DNA from: Erwinia mallotivora | GTDB taxonomy: Bacteria; Pseudomonadota; Gammaproteobacteria; Enterobacterales; Enterobacteriaceae | Direction: 5' to 3' | Length of the DNA: 64,000 bases | Assembly: GCF_000590885.1 (NCBI RefSeq) | Contig: NZ_JFHN01000065.1 | Span: 1 to 64,000, forward strand | Shown: piece after piece, positions 51,297 through 59,245 of the stretch | Numbering within the stretch: the first letter of the stretch is position 1 | Layout of the letters: each line of letters starts with the position of its first letter | Program-made: the position numbers and the translations under genes | The notes under the pieces: generated by a model | The model's input: only the letters and a program-made list of their open reading frames with translations | What the model was told of the DNA's origin: nothing | Databases searched by the model: none

Positions 51297-51335
51297 CGGT
51301 TAATCCCGGGGGGGATGGTCCTCTTCTATTGTTAA

Positions 51336-53531
51336 TTAGGCCGCTTGTGTCGTCTTTTCCATCATTGATGTGTAATGTTCTTCATCTTTCGCTGCCTCGA
51401 ATACTTTCTTAAACCAGGCAAGATAACGTTCAACCGAAGCCCCCTCATGAAGAGAGATATTGCGGGCATCCTGGTGAGAATGTCGATTCAGGTAACGAGC
51501 AAATATACGGAAACCAGGTTCACCCTCAGGTCCGCTAGCCAGTGTTTCAAGCGCCCGGTGAAGCGTTTCACTTTTCCCCGAAAAACCAAAGTAGTACTCA
51601 AGTATTTGCCGCATCGTATTTGGGATCACCACACTGGCAATGTCATCTTTTTGGGCGTGGCGTAAGACATACCAGAGAGCCTGATAGTCGTTCAGTAATT
51701 CTTTTTCGGAAACAAGAGAAGCAGAACTATGTAAGGATTTGGATACCCGATAAAGCGTCCATTCTGGTGGACAAGAACCCGCTGCTCTTTTCTTCCGTTC
51801 CGCAGAAAGCAGTAACTCCTGAAAGAAAAACAGGCTGTGCGTCAGAATAATCACTTTCTCAGCAATTCTGGCACGTATAACCTGATGCTGGATCAACGAT
51901 GCTATTTCAAAAACATAGTTTTGCGACAGGCTGGATATAGGATCATCAATAACAATTAAACGTTTTCGTTGGTCATTGTCATCACGACTTTTCCTCCCTG
52001 TGCAAGTCTCCAGAAAATAGAGAAAAGCAATCAGCGTTTTTTCACCTTCACTCAGACTACCAAAAACAGGCGTATCGCTGTTTTCACCTTCCCGTACCAG
52101 ACGATAATCATCCCGATCGTCATAGGGAGCAATGCGGAATCCAGTGATCCCAAGGCTATCCAAACTGTGATTAATACGTTCAATCGTTTCCTGCGTATTG
52201 ACGATCAGGCTGGATTTATCGCGAATGGTTGCGTTCAAAGTATCAAGCTGGGCCGTAATTTCATCCCGAGACACCGTTAATTTTGCTAATTTTTCAGCAA
52301 GTTCTGCTAGTTGTTCATCATGGTTAATTATCATATCGGTAGCCAGCTTTCGGATATGACCAAGTAACCTCTGTTTCAGTCTTACCCGCTCAGTCTGATA
52401 ATTTTCAGCCTTTCGGTTATGTTCGCTTATTACTGCATTAATACTGGCGATCTGCACAGAGACATTGCCAGCCAGAGCAGAAAGATCCTTAACAGCAATC
52501 GACGTAGAGGGTGATGTTAATTTCTCATCGATATGCAATTTATTTCTTTGATAGGCCTGCTCCAGTTCAAGCAAACAGAGATAAACAGGATGTTCCTGAT
52601 CAACTAACGGACACGCTTTTATTAACTGCCGCATATGTTCGGGTTTATCGTGCCAGAGTTGATATCGTGCCTGAAGTTCCCGCAACTGGCCCATCGCGGC
52701 TTCCCATGAGGTATCAAAAAGGGCAGTGATTTCCTGTTGAAGTTGCCAGGCATCTATCGGCGTTTGACAAAATGGGCAAATGTCATCGCTCAGCCACTGC
52801 TGTCCATTCCTCACCCAGTCAATGTTGCCCAATTGGTTAATTGCGGCAGCAAGACGGCTATCACCTGCTGGAATAAGAGGTTGCATCAATAGCGCAATAT
52901 CATTGTCATTCAAAGGGGATGCTGGCAATGCTTCGAGCAAAGCGTGAGGGTTGCCTTTACTGGCCTCAAGTCGGTGTAGTTCTTCGGTTAATTCCTGCGT
53001 CGAAGTATCTTCAACTTCAGTGTGTTCAAGGATGGTCTGAAAAAGTTTGTCGGTCTGTTTAGTTCCAGACATCAAATCCCATAAATCTGTTTTTCTGATT
53101 TCTGCGGTAGAACTATAAATCTGTTTTGCGGAGCCATTTTTAATACTTTCTTCCATGCCCTCAACGTCGCGTTTTTGCACGTCCAAAGCATCACGCCGGG
53201 CAAACAAAACTTTACTCTCCGCTTCCAGAGCATCTATTTCAGTTTTAATTTCTGCATTTTCACTATTTAAAGTGAAAATGCCCGGCTGAGAAGGTTGGCT
53301 GAAAATATCGTCTACATACTCCTGATTAAACACTAAGTAGTTCATATCCAGTGGAGGCCGCAGGCTGCACTGGCTGTAATCTGGACGACCATGCTTATAA
53401 AAGTAACCAGAAACGGTTGATTTTCCTGAGCCGTTTTGTCCATAGATAAGAGTGACATACTTACTCAAGTCGAACTCCACTGGCCTTTCGCCCTGATAAC
53501 TGCGAACGCCGTGGATGGAGAGAATGCTCAT
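51336..53531 (-). CDS. RloC/PrrC-like anticodon-nuclease candidate (ABC-type ATPase with zinc hook)
   Basis: A 731-residue SMC/ABC-like ATPase of the AAA_13 type. Walker A is GQNGSGKST at 31-39, a CPFC zinc-hook pair is at 252-255 within a coiled-coil arm, the ABC signature SLSEGEK is at 492-498, and Walker B RLIVIDD at 524-530 with H565 as switch. The C-terminal tail has R641-x3-E645 and H684/H686 (RYLNRHSH), the arrangement expected of the tRNA-cutting triad in RloC and PrrC. Members of this group cut tRNA anticodons after DNA damage or restriction failure. No methyltransferase or restriction genes flank it here. An AAGGATATAG site precedes the ATG. It could also be another AAA_13 ATPase without nuclease activity. 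Confidence 0.7.
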   Translation of the reverse strand: MSILSIHGVRSYQGERPVEFDLSKYVTLIYGQNGSGKSTVSGYFYKHGRPDYSQCSLRPPLDMNYLVFNQEYVDDIFSQPSQPGIFTLNSENAEIKTEIDALEAESKVLFARRDALDVQKRDVEGMEESIKNGSAKQIYSSTAEIRKTDLWDLMSGTKQTDKLFQTILEHTEVEDTSTQELTEELHRLEASKGNPHALLEALPASPLNDNDIALLMQPLIPAGDSRLAAAINQLGNIDWVRNGQQWLSDDICPFCQTPIDAWQLQQEITALFDTSWEAAMGQLRELQARYQLWHDKPEHMRQLIKACPLVDQEHPVYLCLLELEQAYQRNKLHIDEKLTSPSTSIAVKDLSALAGNVSVQIASINAVISEHNRKAENYQTERVRLKQRLLGHIRKLATDMIINHDEQLAELAEKLAKLTVSRDEITAQLDTLNATIRDKSSLIVNTQETIERINHSLDSLGITGFRIAPYDDRDDYRLVREGENSDTPVFGSLSEGEKTLIAFLYFLETCTGRKSRDDNDQRKRLIVIDDPISSLSQNYVFEIASLIQHQVIRARIAEKVIILTHSLFFFQELLLSAERKKRAAGSCPPEWTLYRVSKSLHSSASLVSEKELLNDYQALWYVLRHAQKDDIASVVIPNTMRQILEYYFGFSGKSETLHRALETLASGPEGEPGFRIFARYLNRHSHQDARNISLHEGASVERYLAWFKKVFEAAKDEEHYTSMMEKTTQAA

Positions 53532-53729
53532 GCTATATCCTTATCACCGCCTGCTGTATGTGGGTATTTTATCGTCGGAATTCCCTACAGCAAGCTACCT
53601 CACTGATATCTGCCATTTTAAACATTGTCATATAATAAATGTTACTGACATTTTTTAGGTTAGACTCCTTGCTACACAAGGGATATAATGAAAGTACATA
53701 TCAATGAAAACGTCAGTACAGGAGAATCA

Positions 53730-54347
53730 ATGTCTGTTGCCGCTCTGGCCCGCCAGCGGGTTCACCGCATGAAGCGGGGCATCCCCTTTTCCATCAGCGG
53801 ATTTTACTCGCTGGGAAGTCGTGCGTCAGTACAACAGGCAATGAGTCGTCTGGTCAAAGAAGGCCTGCTGGTCCGGGTTGAACGCGGTTTTTACTCCCGG
53901 CCAAAACCATTGAAAAATCTTCCATCCGTAAACGTTGTCGCCAGCGCCAATGCCGTAGCCGCAGCATGGGCAAAAGAGCGCGGTTACAAAATCACTCTTC
54001 AGGGACTGGAAGCCGCTTACCGGTTAGGGCTACAAACGCAGGCGCCGGTTAAACGCATCTACTGGTCAAACGGCCCTACGCGAGAGTTCCGTGTCGGTAA
54101 TGAGTTGGTACGGATCCAGCATAAATCAGCAAGCCGATTACGTTGGCTGAACCGGCCTGAAGGAGAGCTAATGCGCGGTTTGCTGAGTCTGGAGCAGGAA
54201 TATACCCCGCCGGAAACGCTGAAGAATGCTTTTCATCGGCTGAGCATCCCGCCCGCTAAAGCCCGACAGATTGCCGGAAAGTTAATGAATGAGCCTGCGC
54301 TTCACGCATGGCGCTCACAGCTGATAACGTTGCAAAAGGCGCTCTGA
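53730..54347 (+). CDS. AbiEi-type antitoxin (DUF6088)
   Basis: The antitoxin and autorepressor of an AbiE toxin-antitoxin pair. A winged-HTH N-terminus (GFYSLGSRASVQQAMSRLVKEGLLVRVERGFYSRP; key ASVQQAMSRLVKEG) is followed by the antitoxin domain. The ATG at 53730 has AGGAGA 5 nt upstream and matches the family start; a second ATG at 53688 in the same frame with AGGG is an alternative, giving 219 residues. A TATAAT at 53631-53636 and the inverted repeat TGTCA/TGACA around it are likely promoter and operator. The stop overlaps the toxin start. Confidence 0.8.
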   Translation: MSVAALARQRVHRMKRGIPFSISGFYSLGSRASVQQAMSRLVKEGLLVRVERGFYSRPKPLKNLPSVNVVASANAVAAAWAKERGYKITLQGLEAAYRLGLQTQAPVKRIYWSNGPTREFRVGNELVRIQHKSASRLRWLNRPEGELMRGLLSLEQEYTPPETLKNAFHRLSIPPAKARQIAGKLMNEPALHAWRSQLITLQKAL

Positions 54348-55414
54348 TGGACATTTTTGATTACTACCGGAGCGCATCGCAACGCCGTGAGCTTCAGGAA
54401 ATCCTCTCTTACGCGGCGGAACAGCATCCCTCCGGGCTGGGAGCCAGCTTTCTGGAAAAGGATCTCTGGGTAACGGAGATCCTTCGGCTGCTTTTTAATG
54501 AGGATCTGCTGGGAGATTTATCTGTCGCGTTTAAAGGTGGAACAGCGTTAAGCAAATGCTGGAACGTGATTGAGCGTTTTTCTGAAGATATCGATCTTTC
54601 TGTTCACTGGGCCGATCTGGCAGGTCACTCAGAAGAGGAAGAACAGCAGGCGTGGGAGCAAAGCACGCTAAATAACAGCCAGAATCGCCGGTTCAGAGAG
54701 CAGCAGCAAGAGCGCTTAACAGAATGGACAAACGCGCTGGCAGAACGGTTAAACCAACGCTTTCAGGCTTATGAAATTCCGTGCCTTGAAGCAAAAATGG
54801 AACCCGACAGCGGTGGCGAAAAAGTCGATATCTATTTCCCACGGATGAAAGAAGACAGTATGGCCTATCAGCGCGATCATATTCTGTTAGAATTTGGCGG
54901 ACGAAATCGTGGCAAGCCAACCGTTCTGATGCCTGTTGTGAGCTATCTGTCCGGGATTGCTGGAATGGATGCACTTCTGTTACCCGCCGCGACCGTAAAC
55001 GCTTATGACACCGGTTATATTCTTTGGGAAAAGCTGACGGCGCTGCACCAGTTCTGCACGCAAACCAAAGCGCCAAATCCGGCCCGACTGGCACGCCACT
55101 GGTATGATGTGGATTGTCTGCTGCGTAATCATTTTGCCAGCCCCTATGAAACGCTGGAAGCCATGCGGAATGTGGTTGAGATGAAGCAACGCCGCTGGTC
55201 TGTGCCGGGCGTGGATTTTACTCAGGTGATTGTCGGAAACTTGCAATTGTTGCCTGATGATGCTGAACGATTCGCCGCGATCGCGGGGGATCATCAAACG
55301 GCGGTGGAAGGGGGAATGTTCTTTCGTGATCCTGACAGATTTGCTGACATTGCCGATCGTCTTCGTCATGCACAAGATGAAATCAATCGTTTTATGTGTG
55401 ATTCACAGGTATAA
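54347..55414 (+). CDS. AbiEii-type nucleotidyltransferase toxin
   Basis: The toxin of the AbiE type IV pair, a DUF1814 nucleotidyltransferase-like protein that in characterised members transfers nucleotides to tRNA acceptor ends or otherwise blocks growth. The motif AFKGGTALSKCWN is at residues 61-73 and the metal Asp pair D81-x-D83 lies in FSEDIDLSV. The ATG at 54347 overlaps the antitoxin TGA, so the two are translationally coupled; a longer frame start at 54308 lies inside the antitoxin and is rejected. The 355-residue product is complete. Confidence 0.82.
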   Translation: MDIFDYYRSASQRRELQEILSYAAEQHPSGLGASFLEKDLWVTEILRLLFNEDLLGDLSVAFKGGTALSKCWNVIERFSEDIDLSVHWADLAGHSEEEEQQAWEQSTLNNSQNRRFREQQQERLTEWTNALAERLNQRFQAYEIPCLEAKMEPDSGGEKVDIYFPRMKEDSMAYQRDHILLEFGGRNRGKPTVLMPVVSYLSGIAGMDALLLPAATVNAYDTGYILWEKLTALHQFCTQTKAPNPARLARHWYDVDCLLRNHFASPYETLEAMRNVVEMKQRRWSVPGVDFTQVIVGNLQLLPDDAERFAAIAGDHQTAVEGGMFFRDPDRFADIADRLRHAQDEINRFMCDSQV

Positions 55415-55597
55415 CCTGGCCCTGCCAATTGCTCCCTCAACCATATGGCATAATCCTTTTGAATAACAGGGTTTTTATGCTTGTACTCCAGCCCATTCGC
55501 GGTATCATTTTACGATCTCTCTTCCAGTTTTATGCTTACCGCCTTTGCCGCTCGTAGAACAATGCCGGGAAGCATTATCAGCGATTAAGGGCACGGA

Positions 55598-57925
55598 ATG
55601 GGCTTCTGGATATTCGTTATTGCACTGGCTGTTATCTGGCTTCTGTTTTCCAAAAAGAAAAAGTCGCCGCCCCCCAAAGTAAACAGCAAAATCATCACCA
55701 AAATAAATCATTCATCTCAACACAAATATCCCAATAAGCCAGCCAACAGCGTGACAAATATGCATTCTCAGGCATCCGATGATGACGAACTGGCAACCTT
55801 TAGCTTTGTTAATGGACAGGCGGTCGAATACAGCACCAGCCGCCAGCCATTGCGAGAAAGCGCCGCCCGGCGCAATACTACGCCAGCACGATGGGTCAAA
55901 CCGGGAGAAAGCATCACCATTCAAAACGTCGTCATTAATCACGGTCATTTTTATTTCGGCGGACGATTAAAAACACATTCATCAGGGGAATATGGCTATC
56001 TTTATAACGATGGTTCCGACGCTTCGCTGGTTAACGACGCTTTCCCCATCGAGCCTGGTTCACGGCATTATTATGATGAATCGCTGGGATACTGGCCCAG
56101 CTTTGCCACACTCTCCCCTCGCTGCCGTGGCGCCTATCTTGACTGGCTGGCAAGCGATCGTAGCGATGCAAGCTGCCCTGTTGGTTATGTTTTTATCTAT
56201 TTTTACGGTCTTGAACGCCGCGTACTGGCGGATGGCACACAAGAAGCCATTTCTGACGATGAATTCAAAGCATTATTCGAAGAGATATCGCGCCTGAGAA
56301 CCGTATTTCAGGCAAGCGGTTCCTTCCGTCATTATGCAACACAGTTGCTGGAAATGATGATCATTCTCAGACCGAAGTTACTTTCTATACATATCGAAAA
56401 CGAATATTTCTCATCGAGGAGTTCATTACTGTTCAGACTGAATCTGGCGACGGTGGTTGATAAAGGACAACCTGTTTATGCCGATCTGGCACTGGCATGG
56501 ATACACTATTTTCCTGATTACACCCTGCGCACGCCTGCCCGTCGATGTCATTCTGAATTTTCCGCGTTATTCAAACAGCGTTATACCCAAAAATATGGTG
56601 ACGGTATTGTCGTCAAACCCAATAAAACACGGTTGTATTTAAGCTATACCCCCGCCAGTGGTACGCTTCGGGAACTTCAGGTAAAAAAACAGATGGATCT
56701 TCCCGATCCCAGCGTTTTAAAAGCCCCAGTTCAGAAATTAATTCCTGTTGCAGAACCCTGTATCAATGCGCTGGATGCCTACAGTCGCTATCTCGGTAAA
56801 AAAGATGCCTCAGCAAGCGATGTCGCCGCCATCATGCTGCTTCCCGATGAAATACTGACCGAAGATGCAGAACGTTTGTTTGCTGAATTTAAACACTGGG
56901 CAGATGAGAAAATCAGTAAACATTCAGGACTGACGACAGTGGCTGATTTCTGGGCCAGACTGGGTATGCCTGTACCGGATAAGGTCAATAAGAAAGAAGC
57001 CGAGCTGATGCAAAATTTCGCCCGGCGAGCAGGCTACGGCATTGCGCCGGATATGCGCTACCACCTTGTCCGGCCAGAACCAGAAGGACACGTTGTTTTA
57101 TTTCCCGAAGGACATGCGGAATTCTACGTACCGTCAGCGGAATTTACGTCAGTCTCCGTGGCGCTTCGGCTGGGTGCCATGATTGCACAAATGGACAAGC
57201 GCGTGGATGTTGCTGAACGGGCTGCGCTGGAGAGAACGATTAATCATAACGACGCGCTGTCGCCAACAGAAAAACGTTCGCTGCACGCCTACCTCACCTG
57301 GCGGCTCAATACGCCTGCAAATCAAGCCGGTCTGAAAGGTAAAATTGAGCAACTCAGCGATAAAGATAAATCCACTATTGGCAACGTTATTATCAACGTC
57401 GCCTGCGCGGATGGAAAAATCGATCCGGCTGAAATTAAGCAACTGGAAAAAATCTACGTCAGCCTTGGTCTGGACAGCAGTACCGTCACCAGCGATATCC
57501 ACCGTCTGTCAACCGCAGAAACAACGCCGACAGCTACGTTGCAAACCCCATCAGCGACGAGCGGCGCGTTTTCTCTTGATGAACGGATCCTTGCCCGTCA
57601 TGAGTCTGATACCACGGACGTACGCCAGTTACTGAACACCATCTTCACGGAAGATGAACCCGCAGACGAATCCCCAGCGGAAATCCTGCCACACGCCGGT
57701 GCAGGTCTTGATGAGGCACATCACCAGCTTTACCAACGTTTGCTGGAAAAAGAGCGTTGGGCGCGAAACGAAGTCGCTGAGTTATGCCAGCAGTTTAATT
57801 TGATGCTAAGCGGCGCGATTGAAGCCATTAATGACTGGTCTTTCGAACAGGTTGACGCACCAGTGCTTGATGATGACGATGATATTTACGTTGACCTGGA
57901 AATTGCACAAGAACTCAAAGGATAA
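55598..57925 (+). CDS. Membrane-anchored TerB-N/TerB/TerB-C protein
   Basis: A 775-residue protein, first gene of a four-gene operon. Residues 3-17 (FWIFVIALAVIWLLF) form a single N-terminal membrane anchor followed by KKKK, so the rest is cytoplasmic. The TerB-N domain covers about 95-330 (GYWPSFATLSPRCRGAYLDWL, VGYVFIYFYGLERRVL). A TerB-like helical domain lies around 540-645 (IINVACADGKIDPAEIKQLEKIY), and TerB-C closes the protein with an acidic tail. TerB domains were first seen in tellurite-resistance loci; TerB-N/C forms occur in predicted DNA-processing operons. No enzymatic motif is seen, so it likely acts as scaffold or sensor. The next gene starts 3 bp after its stop. Confidence 0.75.
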   Translation: MGFWIFVIALAVIWLLFSKKKKSPPPKVNSKIITKINHSSQHKYPNKPANSVTNMHSQASDDDELATFSFVNGQAVEYSTSRQPLRESAARRNTTPARWVKPGESITIQNVVINHGHFYFGGRLKTHSSGEYGYLYNDGSDASLVNDAFPIEPGSRHYYDESLGYWPSFATLSPRCRGAYLDWLASDRSDASCPVGYVFIYFYGLERRVLADGTQEAISDDEFKALFEEISRLRTVFQASGSFRHYATQLLEMMIILRPKLLSIHIENEYFSSRSSLLFRLNLATVVDKGQPVYADLALAWIHYFPDYTLRTPARRCHSEFSALFKQRYTQKYGDGIVVKPNKTRLYLSYTPASGTLRELQVKKQMDLPDPSVLKAPVQKLIPVAEPCINALDAYSRYLGKKDASASDVAAIMLLPDEILTEDAERLFAEFKHWADEKISKHSGLTTVADFWARLGMPVPDKVNKKEAELMQNFARRAGYGIAPDMRYHLVRPEPEGHVVLFPEGHAEFYVPSAEFTSVSVALRLGAMIAQMDKRVDVAERAALERTINHNDALSPTEKRSLHAYLTWRLNTPANQAGLKGKIEQLSDKDKSTIGNVIINVACADGKIDPAEIKQLEKIYVSLGLDSSTVTSDIHRLSTAETTPTATLQTPSATSGAFSLDERILARHESDTTDVRQLLNTIFTEDEPADESPAEILPHAGAGLDEAHHQLYQRLLEKERWARNEVAELCQQFNLMLSGAIEAINDWSFEQVDAPVLDDDDDIYVDLEIAQELKG

Positions 57926-57928
57926 TTT

Positions 57929-59245
57929 ATGTCTGGCATTCGTATTCGTCTCAAAGAAAGAGACGCTATTATTCAGTCACTGAAGTCAGGCGTTACGCCT
58001 AAAATTGGCATTCAGCATATTCAGGTTGGCCGGGTCAACGAAATAAAAGCGCTGTATCAGGATATTGAGCGTATCGCTGATGGCGGTGCAGGATTTCGGC
58101 TGATTATCGGGGAATACGGTTCAGGTAAAACATTCTTTTTAAGCGTTGTGCGCTCAATTGCACTAGAGAAAAAGCTGGTGACAATCAGTGCCGATTTATC
58201 CCCGGACAGGCGCATCCACGCGACAGGTGGACAGGCGCGTAACCTCTATTCCGAGCTAATGAAAAATCTGTCTACGCGAAATAAGCCGGATGGCAACGCA
58301 TTGTTAAGCGTGGTTGAGCGCTTCATCACGGAAGCCAGAAAAGAAGCAGAAAGTACAAATGTGCCAGTTCCGACGATTATTCACCAAAAGCTCGCTGACC
58401 TGTCTGATATGGTTGGCGGTTACGATTTCGCCAAAGTCATTGAATGTTACTGGCAGGGTCACGAGCAGGATAATGAGACATTAAAATCGAATGCCATCCG
58501 CTGGCTGAGGGGTGAATACACCACGAAAACCGACACCCGTAACGATCTGGGTGTGCGTACGATTATCTCTGACGCCTCTTTCTACGACTCGTTAAAGCTG
58601 ATGAGCCTGTTTGTCCGTCAGGCCGGTTACGCGGGTCTGTTGGTGAATCTGGATGAGATGGTTAATCTGTATAAGCTCAGTAATACGCAGGCCCGGGTCG
58701 CCAACTATGAACAGATACTGCGTATTCTGAATGACTGCCTGCAAGGGACGGCTGAATATATCGGCTTTTTACTTGGCGGTACGCCAGAATTCCTGTTCGA
58801 TCCACGCAAGGGATTGTACAGCTACGAAGCGCTCCAGTCCCGGCTGGCGGAAAACAGCTTCGCCCAGCGTGCAGGGGTGATTGATTATTCGTCCCCTTCC
58901 CTGCATTTAGCCAGCCTGACGCCGGAAGAGCTCTATATTCTATTGAAAAACCTTCGTCATGTTTATTCAGGCGGCGATGCGGATAAGTATCTGGTTCCTG
59001 ATGATGCGTTGACGGCATTTTTACGCCACTGTAGCAACACTATTGGCGATGCCTGGTTTCGTACGCCACGAAACACGATTAAAGCCTTCCTGGATATGCT
59101 GGCCGTGCTGGAACAAAACCCATCCATTCAGTGGTCCCAGTTAATTGCCGGTGTTGCGATCGCGGAAGAAAAACCCAGCGATATGGATGAAATAACGTCG
59201 GCAGAAGATGCCGATGAGGATGGTCTGGCCGACTTCAGATTATGA
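57929..59245 (+). CDS. P-loop ATPase of the BREX-associated (DUF2791) type
   Basis: A 438-residue AAA+-like ATPase. An N-terminal GRVNEIKALYQDIE precedes Walker A GEYGSGKT at 61-68; Walker B is LLVNLDEM with D242-E243. GGTPEFLFDPRKGLYSYEALQSRLAEN (key GGTPEFL, YSYEALQSRL) is typical of the ATP-binding domain found in some BREX and related systems. FRTPRNTIKAFLDML near residue 375 is the arginine-finger region. It starts 3 bp after the TerB gene with an AAGGA site, and its stop overlaps the helicase start by four bases. The ATPase likely works as a motor or loader for the two helicases. Confidence 0.75.
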   Translation: MSGIRIRLKERDAIIQSLKSGVTPKIGIQHIQVGRVNEIKALYQDIERIADGGAGFRLIIGEYGSGKTFFLSVVRSIALEKKLVTISADLSPDRRIHATGGQARNLYSELMKNLSTRNKPDGNALLSVVERFITEARKEAESTNVPVPTIIHQKLADLSDMVGGYDFAKVIECYWQGHEQDNETLKSNAIRWLRGEYTTKTDTRNDLGVRTIISDASFYDSLKLMSLFVRQAGYAGLLVNLDEMVNLYKLSNTQARVANYEQILRILNDCLQGTAEYIGFLLGGTPEFLFDPRKGLYSYEALQSRLAENSFAQRAGVIDYSSPSLHLASLTPEELYILLKNLRHVYSGGDADKYLVPDDALTAFLRHCSNTIGDAWFRTPRNTIKAFLDMLAVLEQNPSIQWSQLIAGVAIAEEKPSDMDEITSAEDADEDGLADFRL

